Notes: generated from the letters alone by a model not told the origin. Counted from the first letter of the stretch, positions 11,639-20,313 are shown. The stretch: DNA of 64,000 nt from Archangium minus (GCF_044360475.1 NZ_CP043494.1:6138001-6202000); one strand, 5' to 3'. A program made the numbers and translations.

Positions 11639-13636
11639 ATGCACTTCGTTGAAGTCGCCGTCCAGAACGTCCGCGGGTTCGCCCCAGCGGGCCGTTTCGC
11701 CCTGAAGCCCGGATATCTGGTGCTCAAGCCGCCCGCGGACATGAGCCCGCTGGCCGGTTTGGCGCTCGCGCTGCTCTACGCGGACGGGCGCGGGGGTGAT
11801 GCCTCCTTTGCAGCCTCCGCGCAGAAGCCGGGCAAGGCCGCTCTCACCCTGGTGGGGCAGGACTCTGTCACCTACCGCGTGCTGCGTGAGCTGGGCGGTG
11901 GTGGTTCGCTGCATCGGCTCAATCCCAGCACGAAGCAGCCGGAGTTGGTGACGCAGGACACCACCGAGGCCAATCAGTTCCTCCGGGGCCAGGTGGGGCT
12001 GCCGCCGCGCACCACCTTCGAGCAGCTCTTCTGTCTCCAGTCGGCGCAACTGCCCTCGCGTCGGCCTCGGGGGGCTGGTCGTCCGGCCTCGACCTCGGGC
12101 CTGGGGCTTCGCTCGGCGGGGTCGTCTCCGGGCATGCCCGCCCTGCATTCGCCGTCGTCTGCTGGCATGCCGGCTCTGCGCTCGCCGTCGTCCCCGGGCA
12201 TGGCGATCTCCGCTTCGGGGCTCGGAGGCCTGCAGACGGTGATGCCCGCGTCGGACATCCCCGCCGCCGAGGCGAAGGTGCGCGAGCTCGAGAAGGAGCT
12301 CGTGTTCTGCAAGGAGGTCGACAACCTCCAGTTCGAGGTGGACGGGCTCAACTCGCAGGTCTTCGATTTGGAGTCGAAGCTGCGAAGCACCGACAGCTTG
12401 AAGGAGAAGCTGCGTGAGGCGGAGGCGGCCTGGTCCGCCGAGCCCACGCCCGAGTCGTTTGGCCTGCCCCAGGACATTGTGGCTCGGGCGGAGCGCTACT
12501 CGAGGACCCTCGCCCGGCGCGACGAGGCGCTCGCGCGGCTCAACTCCGAGCGCGAGGTGGCCGAGGAGGAGGCGGCGCGTCTGCCGGACGTGGAGCCGCT
12601 CGTGCGCAACCGCAACTTCTTGATCGCCATGGCCGCGGGCGTGGCGTGCTTCATCGCCGGCTTCTTCTTCACCAACGCGGGCCGGTACATCGCGCTGCTG
12701 GACATCCCCGCCTTCGGCTTCGCGGCCGTGTTGGCCCTGCGCTACGTGGACGAGCTGCAGTACAAGGACAAGATCCTCCGCCGCGGTGAGATGTTCGTCG
12801 TGCGCGAGAAGAAGATCCTCGAGGAGTTCGAGGCCGAGGCGGGGCCGGTGCGCAAGGCGCTGGAAGTGTTCGACGTGGACACGCCCAAGGATATCGCCCC
12901 CCGCCTCCAGCGGCGTGAGCAACTCGGTGCCGAGGTGGCTCAGTTGCGCGCCGAGCTCGTCTCCATGGAGAGGCATCCGGAGCTCGTCGAGGCCGCCGAC
13001 CAGCTGCCGGTGATTCGTCAGCAGATTGAGCTGCTCAATGCGAAGATCGCGGAGAAGGGCTCCTTCGTGCGCGACGTGCGCGAGGTAGAGCGGGAGCTGC
13101 TCCGGCTCAAGGAGTCCATCGCGCTCGCGCGCAACCCGCAGCTGGCCGGGGCGGGAATGATGCCTGGCGCCGAGATGGGCACGGGCATGGAGCCCCTGGA
13201 GGATCCGTCGCCCGTGCTGCTCAGCCTGGCGGGGGATCTGCTCGCCACGGATGTTCACGCGGTGGTGGGCATGATGCGGGAGCGGTGCGTGCAGTACTTC
13301 AGCGCCCTCACCGAGCGCCGCTATGTTGGCGTGGAGTGGGACAGGGACGGGCGGACGATGGTGGTGGCTGCCTCGGGCCGGCGCATGCCCGTGGGCGAGC
13401 TGGCTCCGCGCGAGGTGGATCTCTTCTTCCTGAGCCTCCGGCTGACGGTGGTGGAGAAGGTGAGCGCCCGGGTGAAGCTGCCACTGCTCGTGGAGGACGC
13501 GCTGGTGGGGGTGGACGAGACCCGGCTGCCGCTGCTGGGGCGGATGCTCAAGCACCTGGGCTCGTTGACGCAGGTGCTGCACGTCACCTCGCACGCCGGC
13601 TTCACGCAGATGTCGGACGGGACTGTCACGCTATAG
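11639..13636 (+). CDS. Membrane-spanning SMC/YhaN-like protein with degraded ATPase motifs
   Basis: Not a named family that I recognise with certainty. The 665-residue plan resembles SMC/Rad50/YhaN ATPases: an N-terminal ATPase-like lobe (1-120), a Ser/Pro linker with SPGMPALHSPSS-type repeats (about 155-195), a coiled coil (200-315), two hydrophobic segments (about 325-365: FLIAMAAGVACFIAGFFF and IALLDIPAFGFAAVLAL), a second coiled coil (375-500) and a C-terminal ATPase-like lobe. The C-terminal lobe keeps Walker-B/D-loop-like LPLLVEDALVGVDETRLPLL and an H-loop-like VLHVTSHAGF. Where a P-loop is expected, however, there is LKPPADMSPLAGLALALL, and the signature motif reads APREVDLFFLSLRL rather than LSGG. 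It probably no longer hydrolyses ATP in the standard way. It starts 31 bp after the rplS terminator. Confidence 0.7.
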   Translation: MHFVEVAVQNVRGFAPAGRFALKPGYLVLKPPADMSPLAGLALALLYADGRGGDASFAASAQKPGKAALTLVGQDSVTYRVLRELGGGGSLHRLNPSTKQPELVTQDTTEANQFLRGQVGLPPRTTFEQLFCLQSAQLPSRRPRGAGRPASTSGLGLRSAGSSPGMPALHSPSSAGMPALRSPSSPGMAISASGLGGLQTVMPASDIPAAEAKVRELEKELVFCKEVDNLQFEVDGLNSQVFDLESKLRSTDSLKEKLREAEAAWSAEPTPESFGLPQDIVARAERYSRTLARRDEALARLNSEREVAEEEAARLPDVEPLVRNRNFLIAMAAGVACFIAGFFFTNAGRYIALLDIPAFGFAAVLALRYVDELQYKDKILRRGEMFVVREKKILEEFEAEAGPVRKALEVFDVDTPKDIAPRLQRREQLGAEVAQLRAELVSMERHPELVEAADQLPVIRQQIELLNAKIAEKGSFVRDVREVERELLRLKESIALARNPQLAGAGMMPGAEMGTGMEPLEDPSPVLLSLAGDLLATDVHAVVGMMRERCVQYFSALTERRYVGVEWDRDGRTMVVAASGRRMPVGELAPREVDLFFLSLRLTVVEKVSARVKLPLLVEDALVGVDETRLPLLGRMLKHLGSLTQVLHVTSHAGFTQMSDGTVTL

Positions 13637-13649
13637 GTCGATGGCTCGA

Positions 13650-13670
13650 GGGCCTCCGTGTTGGAGGCCC
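13650..13670. other. Perfect short hairpin downstream of the SMC-like gene
   Basis: GGGCCTCC (13650-13657) and GGAGGCCC (13663-13670) form a perfect 8-bp stem with a 5-nt loop, 14 bp after the preceding stop and just before the YraN start. There is no T-run, so it could slow polymerase or protect the 3' end rather than terminate. Confidence 0.5.
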
Positions 13671-13674
13671 GGGG

Positions 13675-14067
13675 ATGGGTGCGATGGGATGGGGAGGGGC
13701 GGCGGTGGATCGCAAGGAGTATGGGGACGAGGGTGAAGAGGCGGCGGTGCGCTTCCTGGAGCAGCAGGGCTACCGGGTGCGCGCGCGCAACTACTCCTGC
13801 CGCCACGGGGAGCTGGACGTGGTGGCCGAGCACGGGGAGCTCCTCTGCTTCGTGGAGGTGCGGATGCGCTCCACAGCGGTGTGGGGGGATCCTTCCCACA
13901 CGGTGTCCTTCAGCAAGCAGCGCAAGGTGGTGAAGGCCGCGTTGCATTACCTCGTGGCCCATCGGCTGCGGGATAGGATGCTCCGCTTCGACGTCATCTC
14001 GGTGGTGGGCCGCGGCGAGCGCGCGACGGTAGAGCATCTGCCAGGCGCCTTCGACGCTGGCATGTGA
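13675..14067 (+). CDS. YraN/UPF0102-family endonuclease-like protein
   Basis: Small protein with the restriction-endonuclease-like fold of the YraN family; cellular role poorly known. Visible motifs are EYGDEGEEAAVRFLEQQGYRVRARNYSCRHGELDVVAEHGELLCFVEVRMR. In the family the catalytic set is usually E...(E/D)...FVEVK; here the final lysine is arginine (VEVR), so activity is uncertain. The ATG at 13675 gives 130 residues. A GTG at 13705, preceded by GGGGAGGGG, is a good alternative and would give 120 residues. It sits 8 bp before rsmI, a common pairing. Confidence 0.85.
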   Translation: MGAMGWGGAAVDRKEYGDEGEEAAVRFLEQQGYRVRARNYSCRHGELDVVAEHGELLCFVEVRMRSTAVWGDPSHTVSFSKQRKVVKAALHYLVAHRLRDRMLRFDVISVVGRGERATVEHLPGAFDAGM

Positions 14068-14074
14068 GGCACGG

Positions 14075-14905
14075 ATGCCCGGAACGCTTTATCTGGTGGC
14101 TACTCCCATCGGGAACCTGGGGGACATCTCCACGCGCGCCCTGGAGACGCTGCGGCAGGTGGCCTTTGTGGCTTGTGAGGACACTCGGCACTCGCGCGTC
14201 CTGTTGGACCATTTTGGCATCTCCGCGGACACGGTGAGCCTTCCGGCCTTCGCCGAGGGCCAGCGCGCTGGCCGCATCCTGGATCGGCTCGAGGCCGGGG
14301 AGGACTGCGCACTGGTGACGGATGCGGGCAGCCCGGGCATCAGTGACCCCGGAGAGAAGCTGGTGGCCGAGGCGCTCGAGCGAGGGGTGAAGGTGGTGCC
14401 AGTGCCGGGGCCCACAGCGCTGGTGGCGGCGCTGAGCGCTTCGGGGCTGCCCACAGGGCGTTTCCACTTCCTCGGCTTCCTGCCGCGCAAGGGCCCCGAG
14501 CGTCAGGCCATGCTCGAGGAGGTGGCCCCGCTGTCGGCCACCATTGCTCTCTACGAGTCACCGCGCAGGTTGGCGGAGACGCTGGTGGACTTGAAGGACG
14601 CCCTGGGGGACCGGCGCGCGGTGGTGGCCCGCGAGCTGACCAAGGTGCACGAGGAGTTCGTGCGCGGCTCGCTGGCCACGCTGGCCGAGCGCTACGCCAC
14701 CGAGGAGCCCCGGGGCGAAGTGGTGGTGCTGGTGGAGGGGAGGACCGGCGAGCGCCGCTGGTCCGAGGAGGAGCTGCGGCGTGCGCTGGAGGCGGGGCTC
14801 GGGCGAGGGGAGAAGCTCAAGCCGCTGAGCACCGAGCTGGCCCGCCGCGCCGGCTGGTCCGGTCAGGACGTGTACCGGCTGGGGCTGGGGCTCAAGAAGC
14901 AGTGA
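14075..14905 (+). CDS. rsmI: 16S rRNA (cytidine-2'-O)-methyltransferase RsmI
   Basis: Methylates the 2'-OH of C1402 in the decoding centre of 16S rRNA. It has 276 residues of the tetrapyrrole-methylase fold. The opening is GTLYLVATPIGNLGDISTRALETL, then VACEDTRHSRVLLDHFGI, the SAM-loop region LVTDAGSPGISDPGEKLV and VPVPGPTALVAALSASGLPTGRFHFLGFLPRK. A repeat element (14909-14942) begins 4 bp after its stop and separates it from the convergent barrel gene. Confidence 0.96.
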   Translation: MPGTLYLVATPIGNLGDISTRALETLRQVAFVACEDTRHSRVLLDHFGISADTVSLPAFAEGQRAGRILDRLEAGEDCALVTDAGSPGISDPGEKLVAEALERGVKVVPVPGPTALVAALSASGLPTGRFHFLGFLPRKGPERQAMLEEVAPLSATIALYESPRRLAETLVDLKDALGDRRAVVARELTKVHEEFVRGSLATLAERYATEEPRGEVVVLVEGRTGERRWSEEELRRALEAGLGRGEKLKPLSTELARRAGWSGQDVYRLGLGLKKQ

Positions 14906-14908
14906 AGA

Positions 14909-14942
14909 CCCTCACCCCGACCCTCTCCCAGTGGGAGAGGGA
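14909..14942 (-). repeat. Palindromic intergenic repeat, copy A
   Basis: CCCTCACCCC, then GA, then CCCTCTCCC-AGT-GGGAGAGGG. This is the window's recurring element in reverse orientation. It starts 4 bp after the rsmI stop and lies between two converging genes. Confidence 0.85.
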
Positions 14943-14957
14943 GGGGAGGCCGGCACC

Positions 14958-16238
14958 TTAGAACTGGAAGGTGGCGGTGATGTCTACGCGGAAGTCCTTG
15001 CTCTCGGAGGCGTAGAAGCGCCGCGAGACGAAGTCCGTGCGGTAGTCGAAGTTGGGATTGAGCTCCGCCGGGTTTTCCGTGATGTCCACCGTACCGCTCG
15101 CGTCGATGTCCTTGCCGATCTTCTCGTCGGTGAGGACGTGGTCCGTGTTGTACAGGAGCATGCCCGAGCCCCGGACGGACACCACGTCGGAGAGCCGCGC
15201 CGTCAGGGCGACCTGGCCACCCACCTGCATGTAGTCCCCGGTGTAGAGCAGCTTGCGCAGCGCGCCGCTCAGCTCGTTGTAGTAGCGGCCCTCAGACACG
15301 TAGTTGGTGATGGCTCGCAGGTCCAACTTGAACTGGCGCCGAGGCTGGTCATAGACCTGGAACTCGGAGCCGAACGTCACCCCCGCCACGTGTGCCGGCT
15401 GGATGCCCGTCGTCTTGCGATCCCACCCCGGCGTGCTGCAGTTCTCCGGGTAGGCGAGGTTCCCCGCGTCGCGGCTGTCGCAGTTGGAGTAGAAGCCCGG
15501 GCCCCGCACCGGGATGGTGTAGTGCATCTTGAAGTACGGATCCGCCAGACCGATCTTCCGAGAGAGCGCCGTGTACAGCGTGTACTTGTGCACCCGGTCC
15601 CCGACGGAGCCCCGCTCGTCCGAAGCCGTCACCATGCTCGGGTTGAGCTGCTTCGCCGTGGGCGCCTCGTAGTCGAGCCCCACCACCCAGGTGGGCTTGG
15701 TGTCGTCCTTGCGCTGGTTGAAGACGGCCCACGCCAGCCCGAAGCGCATGTTGCCCAGGCCGCCGCGGAATGACTCCAAGGGCACGTTGAAGAGCGGCTG
15801 CGTGCCTGCCCCCGTGGCCGGATCGCAGGACGGATCCGTCAACGAGCCATTGGCCCGCAGGCAGTTGTTGGTGATGGAGGAGTTGCCCGCGTTCCGTCCC
15901 GAGACGAAGCTCCAGTCCTCATTCCACGCGAGGACGATGGGGAGCCCGAACGAGAACTCCACGTCCTGGTAGAGGCCGAAGGCCAGGTCCAGGTTCAGCC
16001 GGGTGTCGTGACCCTTGTACCAGAGCTCGGGGGTGAGCTGACGCGACCCACCATCCGATGACAGCACCTCGCGGAGGATCTTCGTGCGCCGCTGCGTGTG
16101 CTCGAAGCCCACGTCGATGAACATCCCGAACGGATCATTGTCCTCGAAGGACGAAGCGACGCGGGTCACATCCGCCGCAGTAGCGACGAACGGCGCACCC
16201 AGCGTCAGCGCGGCGACAACGGCGCGAAGCCTGGACAT
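14958..16238 (-). CDS. Outer-membrane beta-barrel protein of unknown function
   Basis: The 426-residue protein has a cleavable signal peptide (LRAVVAALTLGAPFVATAA, about residues 4-22). The rest alternates polar and hydrophobic residues as in transmembrane beta strands, is rich in Tyr/Phe/Gly/Asn, has no hydrophobic helix and ends in phenylalanine (ITATFQF), the usual sorting signal for outer-membrane barrels. Four cysteines (NNCLRANGSLTDPSCD and SNCDSRD...ENCSTPG) may form disulfides in surface loops. I do not recognise a named family, and porin, transport or surface-antigen roles are all possible. The ATG follows GGAGGT. Its own promoter candidate lies at 16319-16347. Confidence 0.75.
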   Translation of the reverse strand: MSRLRAVVAALTLGAPFVATAADVTRVASSFEDNDPFGMFIDVGFEHTQRRTKILREVLSSDGGSRQLTPELWYKGHDTRLNLDLAFGLYQDVEFSFGLPIVLAWNEDWSFVSGRNAGNSSITNNCLRANGSLTDPSCDPATGAGTQPLFNVPLESFRGGLGNMRFGLAWAVFNQRKDDTKPTWVVGLDYEAPTAKQLNPSMVTASDERGSVGDRVHKYTLYTALSRKIGLADPYFKMHYTIPVRGPGFYSNCDSRDAGNLAYPENCSTPGWDRKTTGIQPAHVAGVTFGSEFQVYDQPRRQFKLDLRAITNYVSEGRYYNELSGALRKLLYTGDYMQVGGQVALTARLSDVVSVRGSGMLLYNTDHVLTDEKIGKDIDASGTVDITENPAELNPNFDYRTDFVSRRFYASESKDFRVDITATFQF

Positions 16239-16318
16239 CCGACCTCCGGAACCACATCCTCGGGCGCCCGGCCGATACCGCCTAACCCCCGAGAAATGTT
16301 GAGAAAAATTGTCCGGGG

Positions 16319-16347
16319 ACGCTAGCCGCCACAGGAAGGGGTGTCAA
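16319..16347 (-). promoter_or_regulatory. Possible promoter of the beta-barrel gene
   Basis: On the minus strand TTGACA (16342-16347) is 17 bp from TAGCGT (16319-16324), 80 bp upstream of the barrel gene start, with an AT-rich stretch (ACAATTTTTCTCAACATTTC) just downstream. The -35 is perfect and the -10 is weak. Confidence 0.4.
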
Positions 16348-16360
16348 GAAACGGATGGCC

Positions 16361-17428
16361 TCAGCCGCCCGCCACCGTGGTGCCGAGCAGCGCGTCCTGC
16401 CGGCGCATCTCGGCCTCGAAGGCCGCGCGCTGGGTGGCCGCCAGAGAGCGCCGGTAGGTGCGGTGGCTCTCGTAGGGGTCCAGGACGCGCTCGTCGCCAG
16501 CCTCGAGCTGGTAGTGCAGGTGGGGCGCGAAGGAGCGGCCACTGTTGCCGCTGCGGCCCAGCACGGCGCCCGCGGCGATACGGTCACCCACCTTCAGCGT
16601 GCGCGGCAGCTCGTCCATGTGCAGGAAGAGGGCACGGCGGTGCTTGCCACCCACCTCCTCCAGCTCGATGCAGTTGCCGTTGAAGCGGAAGCTCCAGTTC
16701 TTGCGGCGGACGATGCCCGTAAAGGGGGCCTTCACAGGGGTGCCCACGGGCGTCTTGAAGTCCACGCCCTTGTGCCGGCGGCCATCACGCAGCAGCGACG
16801 TCACCTGCTCGTAGTCGTCCAGCGGCGAGTTCTCCAGGCGCAGCTCCAGCTCCTCGCCACTGGGCAGGTAGTAGCGGGGGTTCCTGTCGCCCTCGGCCTG
16901 GAAGCGGTAGGTCTTGTGCGTCTGGCCCGTCTTGTTGCTGGTGAAGCGCACCGCGTACACGAGAGGCTCCTCGTTGGGGCGCACCTCGTAGAGGACGTCC
17001 AGGGTGTCACCGCGGCGGATGTCGCCCGGCACGTCCACCCACCACACCAGCGTACGCGTCACCACCTGGGCGAGCGCGGGGCCCACCTCGGGGCCAGCAG
17101 CCGCGGTAACGGCTGTCTCCAGCGGTCCCTCGATGCGGATGACAGCGCGGGACAGTCCGGCGGCTTTCAGCGGATCGTTGGAGGGGGCAGCGGCCGCCGT
17201 CGGGGCAGAGGGGAGCGCGGCGGCAGCGCCAGTGTCCACGGGGCCCTGGGCCACGGGCGCGGTGGCCTGTGGCTCGGCCGCGACGGTGGCGGGCGTCTCA
17301 GAGGCAAGTCGTTGCTTCCACCACCACACGCCTCCGGCGCTCAGGCCGAGAAGCAAGGAAACGACCATCACCGGCCCGACAGGGCTCTTTTTCGGTTGAG
17401 GTCCGAGGGTGGGAAGAGGCGGCCGCAT
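16361..17428 (-). CDS. M23-family peptidoglycan endopeptidase, membrane-anchored
   Basis: The predicted LytM-type metallopeptidase has 355 residues. A single hydrophobic segment (PVMVVSLLLGLSAGGVWWW, about 19-37) anchors it, followed by a 60-residue Ala/Pro/Thr-rich linker. The middle domain (about 90-215; IRRGDTLDVLYEVR) resembles the OapA/MepM regions preceding M23 domains. The zinc site is complete: RHKGVDFKTPVGTPV (HxxxD) and APHLHYQLEAG (HxH). It acts on cell-wall cross-links in the periplasm. It lies 77 bp downstream of the sigma54 activator on the same strand. Confidence 0.9.
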   Translation of the reverse strand: MRPPLPTLGPQPKKSPVGPVMVVSLLLGLSAGGVWWWKQRLASETPATVAAEPQATAPVAQGPVDTGAAAALPSAPTAAAAPSNDPLKAAGLSRAVIRIEGPLETAVTAAAGPEVGPALAQVVTRTLVWWVDVPGDIRRGDTLDVLYEVRPNEEPLVYAVRFTSNKTGQTHKTYRFQAEGDRNPRYYLPSGEELELRLENSPLDDYEQVTSLLRDGRRHKGVDFKTPVGTPVKAPFTGIVRRKNWSFRFNGNCIELEEVGGKHRRALFLHMDELPRTLKVGDRIAAGAVLGRSGNSGRSFAPHLHYQLEAGDERVLDPYESHRTYRRSLAATQRAAFEAEMRRQDALLGTTVAGG

Positions 17429-17505
17429 TCAGGCTCCCAGAGTTGAAAGGGGTTGTGCGCCGGGACCGAACCGATGGTTTCGCGGCGATATTTCGCCGTC
17501 CGGTT

Positions 17506-18921
17506 TCAGTCGTCGATGCCTTCGTCCCGCCCATCTTGGGCGGTCGTGTCACGCAGGCCAAACTCCTTCATCTTCGTCTGGAGCGACTTGCGGCTGATCT
17601 GCAGCAGCCTGGCTGCTCGCGTGACGTTGCCGCCCGTCTCCTCCAGGGCCTTGGTGATGAGGTCCTTCTCTAGCTCGGCCGCCTTCATGCGGACGATGTC
17701 CTTGAGACCGCCCTCGCCAGTCGAGGCCTCGAGAGGAGCAGCCGAGAGGACAGGCGCTGGTGTGGAGCCCTGGCGTATCGGATCCGGCAGATCCTTCGCG
17801 GTAATGGAGGGCCCGTCCGCGAAGAGCAGCACGCGCTCGATGAGGTTCTCCAGCTCACGGATGTTGCCGGGCCAGTTGTAGCCCTGCAGCAGCGCCATCG
17901 CTTCGTCGGTGATGCCTTCGATCTTCTTGTTGAGCTTGCGGTTGTACTTCTCCACGAAGTGCCCCGCGAGCATGGGGATGTCCCCGCGGCGCTCACGCAG
18001 CGGCGGGAGGACGATGGGCACCACCGCCAGCCGGTAGTACAGATCCTTGCGGAAGCGCCCGGTCTCGATCTCCGCCTGCAGATCCCGGTTGGTGGCGGCG
18101 ACGAGGCGCACGTCCACCCGGGTCGTCTTGATGCCGCCCACGCGCTCGAACTCACCCTCCTGGAGGGCGCGCAGCAGCTTCACCTGCATCTCGACGGGAA
18201 TCTCACCAATCTCGTCCAGGAAGAGGGTGCCGCCGTCGGCCAGCTCGAAGCGACCGGGCTTGGAGGTGACAGCACCGGTGAAGGCCCCGCGCTCGTAGCC
18301 GAAGAGCTCGGACTCGAGGAGGTTGTGGGGGATGGCGGCGCAGTTGATCTTGATGAAGGGCTTGTCGCGGCGGCTGGAGGCGCCGTGCAGCGCCGAGGCG
18401 ACGAGCTCCTTACCGGTGCCGCTCTCGCCGGTGATCAGCACGGTGGACGGGGTGTCGGCCACCTTGTCGATGATCTTGAAGACCTCGTGGAGCTGGGGCG
18501 ACTCGCCGATGATGGCGGAGCGGGCCTTGGCGTCGGCGCGCACCGAGCGCTGGGCGACGTCGTGCGCCTTGGCGGCCTTGGCGATGACAGCCGAGAGCTC
18601 CGCCTGATCGAAGGGCTTGGTGACGTAGTCGAAGGCCCCGGCCTTGATGGCTTCGACAGCGGAGTCCACCGTGCCGTGCGCGGTGATGATGATGACCGGC
18701 ACGTCGGGGTTGGCGGCGTTGACGGAGCGCAGCACCTCCATGCCCCCAGCCTTGGGCATGACGAGGTCGGTGACCACGATGTCCGCGCCGTTCTTGTTGA
18801 ACTCGGCGAGACCCTGCTCGCCATCGACCGCGACGGTGACGTCATAGCCGTCACGGCGCAGGATGGCGGCGAGCACCTTGCGGAGGTTCGCCTCGTCGTC
18901 GATGACCAGGATCTTCGCCAT
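17506..18921 (-). CDS. NtrC-type sigma54-dependent response regulator
   Basis: The 471-residue enhancer-binding protein has a receiver domain with phospho-acceptor D52 (IVVTDLVMP), an AAA+ domain with Walker A GESGTGKE, the sigma54-contacting GAFTGA loop and Walker B GGTLFLDEIGEI, and a Fis-type helix-turn-helix near the C terminus (GNVTRAARLLQISRKSLQTKMKEFGL). All elements needed for activating sigma54 RNA polymerase are present. The gene follows encA by only 32 bp on the same strand, so it is probably co-transcribed with the encapsulin genes. No partner histidine kinase is adjacent. Confidence 0.93.
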   Translation of the reverse strand: MAKILVIDDEANLRKVLAAILRRDGYDVTVAVDGEQGLAEFNKNGADIVVTDLVMPKAGGMEVLRSVNAANPDVPVIIITAHGTVDSAVEAIKAGAFDYVTKPFDQAELSAVIAKAAKAHDVAQRSVRADAKARSAIIGESPQLHEVFKIIDKVADTPSTVLITGESGTGKELVASALHGASSRRDKPFIKINCAAIPHNLLESELFGYERGAFTGAVTSKPGRFELADGGTLFLDEIGEIPVEMQVKLLRALQEGEFERVGGIKTTRVDVRLVAATNRDLQAEIETGRFRKDLYYRLAVVPIVLPPLRERRGDIPMLAGHFVEKYNRKLNKKIEGITDEAMALLQGYNWPGNIRELENLIERVLLFADGPSITAKDLPDPIRQGSTPAPVLSAAPLEASTGEGGLKDIVRMKAAELEKDLITKALEETGGNVTRAARLLQISRKSLQTKMKEFGLRDTTAQDGRDEGIDD

Positions 18922-18953
18922 GGGGGGCTGGCGGTGGGCGGCTCCAGGAGGAG

Positions 18954-19811
18954 CTAACCGCGGTTCGGCTCGCTTTCCAGGGTGCAGATGGAGTCAGGGT
19001 GCTTGATGCGCAGGATGAGCGACTCGAGCACCCGGAAGGGGTGGTTCATCCGAGAGGCCCCCAGGTAGGCAGTGACCATGTCCATGCCGATCGTGAGGTC
19101 CATGTTCTCGCGGCCGGTGGAGACGACCACGCCCGAGTCACCGCGCAGCCGGTTGGACTGGAAGACGCCGTCCGCCGCGAGCTGGCGGATGGTCTCGATC
19201 TCCAGCACGCCCGTCTTCTCGAAGATGCGGTGCAGCAGCGAGAAGAGGCGAGGAGAGAGGACGACGGCATAGGGGCCGTAGTGACCGGACTCATTGAGTC
19301 GGCGGGTGGCCTCGACGATGGCCATGTAGCCGGCGCCGGGCGTGGTCCAGTCCCCGAGCGGCACGGTGAGACGGCCCGTGGCGTTCATCAAGCCCTCGTG
19401 GCCGAGCTTGGGGTCACCGTAGAAGATGAGCTCGTCTTCCTGCTGGGCGCAGAGGGCCGCGGCGCCAGCGGCGGCGGACACGTCGAGCGGCATGTTGTGC
19501 AGACGGGCCGCCTCGATGTCGCGCCAGTGCAGCAGGAAGTCCTTGTAGATGATGGGGATCGTCTTGAACTTGCGCGCGTCCGTGAAGACGGAGGCCGTCT
19601 CCTGCTCGCCGACGATGTCCACCGCGCCCGGGCTGACGCCGGTGTACTCGTCATGGGGGACGCTCTGCACACCCGCGCCCAGCGGGCCGTAGATGTCCAG
19701 GATGCGACGGCCGACGAGCGCGCGGCGGGCGACCTGGATCACGGTCTCGTTGAGGCGAGCCCACTCGTCCTCGCGCAACGGGTTCTCGGCATGTCCAAGG
19801 AAGTCAGGCAT
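18954..19811 (-). CDS. encA: Encapsulin shell protein EncA
   Basis: HK97-fold protein that self-assembles into an icosahedral protein compartment; in M. xanthus the EncA shell stores iron oxide and protects against oxidative stress. It has 285 residues. The sequence MPDFLGHAENPLREDEWARL, the INDIVGEQETA-like region (VDIVGEQETASVF), FKTIPIIYKDFLLHWRDIEAARLHNMPLD and STGRENMDLTIGMDM closely match my recollection of M. xanthus EncA. encB is directly upstream (25-bp gap), confirming the cargo system. Confidence 0.97.
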   Translation of the reverse strand: MPDFLGHAENPLREDEWARLNETVIQVARRALVGRRILDIYGPLGAGVQSVPHDEYTGVSPGAVDIVGEQETASVFTDARKFKTIPIIYKDFLLHWRDIEAARLHNMPLDVSAAAGAAALCAQQEDELIFYGDPKLGHEGLMNATGRLTVPLGDWTTPGAGYMAIVEATRRLNESGHYGPYAVVLSPRLFSLLHRIFEKTGVLEIETIRQLAADGVFQSNRLRGDSGVVVSTGRENMDLTIGMDMVTAYLGASRMNHPFRVLESLILRIKHPDSICTLESEPNRG

Positions 19812-19836
19812 GAGGATGCTCCAGGGAGGTACGCGT

Positions 19837-20313
19837 TCAGCGGCTGCGCCGCAGCGAGCCGACGGTCAAGGGATGGGTGCCCGGGCTGGGTGGCGGCGCG
19901 GGTACTCCGTACACGATGCGTTGAGGAGGAAGCAGGGTCGGCGATTCGGCCTGACCATTGGGCGCAGGCTGGGCCGGCTCGGCCGGAGTCGACGGGGTGG
20001 GGGGGGCAGCAGGGGCGGGAGACGGCTGGCCCTCGATGGCGCCTTGGAAGTGACCCGTGACGACAGGCTTATTGAAGTGCGCCTCCTGACCGGCATCCAA
20101 CAGGCGCAGCATGTGGACGGCCTCGGCGACGTGCTCCTTCTCCTCGGCGGCCAGGTGCAGGAAGAAATCCCGCACCTCGGGGCTGGAGGAGGCACGGGCG
20201 TGGGCCTCGTACTCGTTGATGGTCTCCAACTCGCGTGCCAGTACGCGGCGCACGAGCGCGACATCGGTCGAGAGGTCGTTGGTAGGGGGACCAGCCATGG
20301 GAGGGCTGACCAT
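19837..20313 (-). CDS. encB: Encapsulated ferritin-like cargo protein EncB
   Basis: Ferritin-like iron-oxidising cargo packaged inside the EncA shell. The 158-residue protein has an N-terminal helical part with the metal-ligand pattern INEYEAHARASSSPEVRDFFLHLAAEEKEHVAEAVH (about 32-67), so it likely dimerises to make the diiron site. A long Pro/Ala-rich linker (about 95-145) leads to the C-terminal encapsulation signal LTVGSLRR (residues 149-156), the motif known from M. xanthus cargo proteins. The start could also be the ATG at 20298, removing five residues; neither has a strong ribosome-binding site. It is divergent from murJ. Confidence 0.94.
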   Translation of the reverse strand: MVSPPMAGPPTNDLSTDVALVRRVLARELETINEYEAHARASSSPEVRDFFLHLAAEEKEHVAEAVHMLRLLDAGQEAHFNKPVVTGHFQGAIEGQPSPAPAAPPTPSTPAEPAQPAPNGQAESPTLLPPQRIVYGVPAPPPSPGTHPLTVGSLRRSR

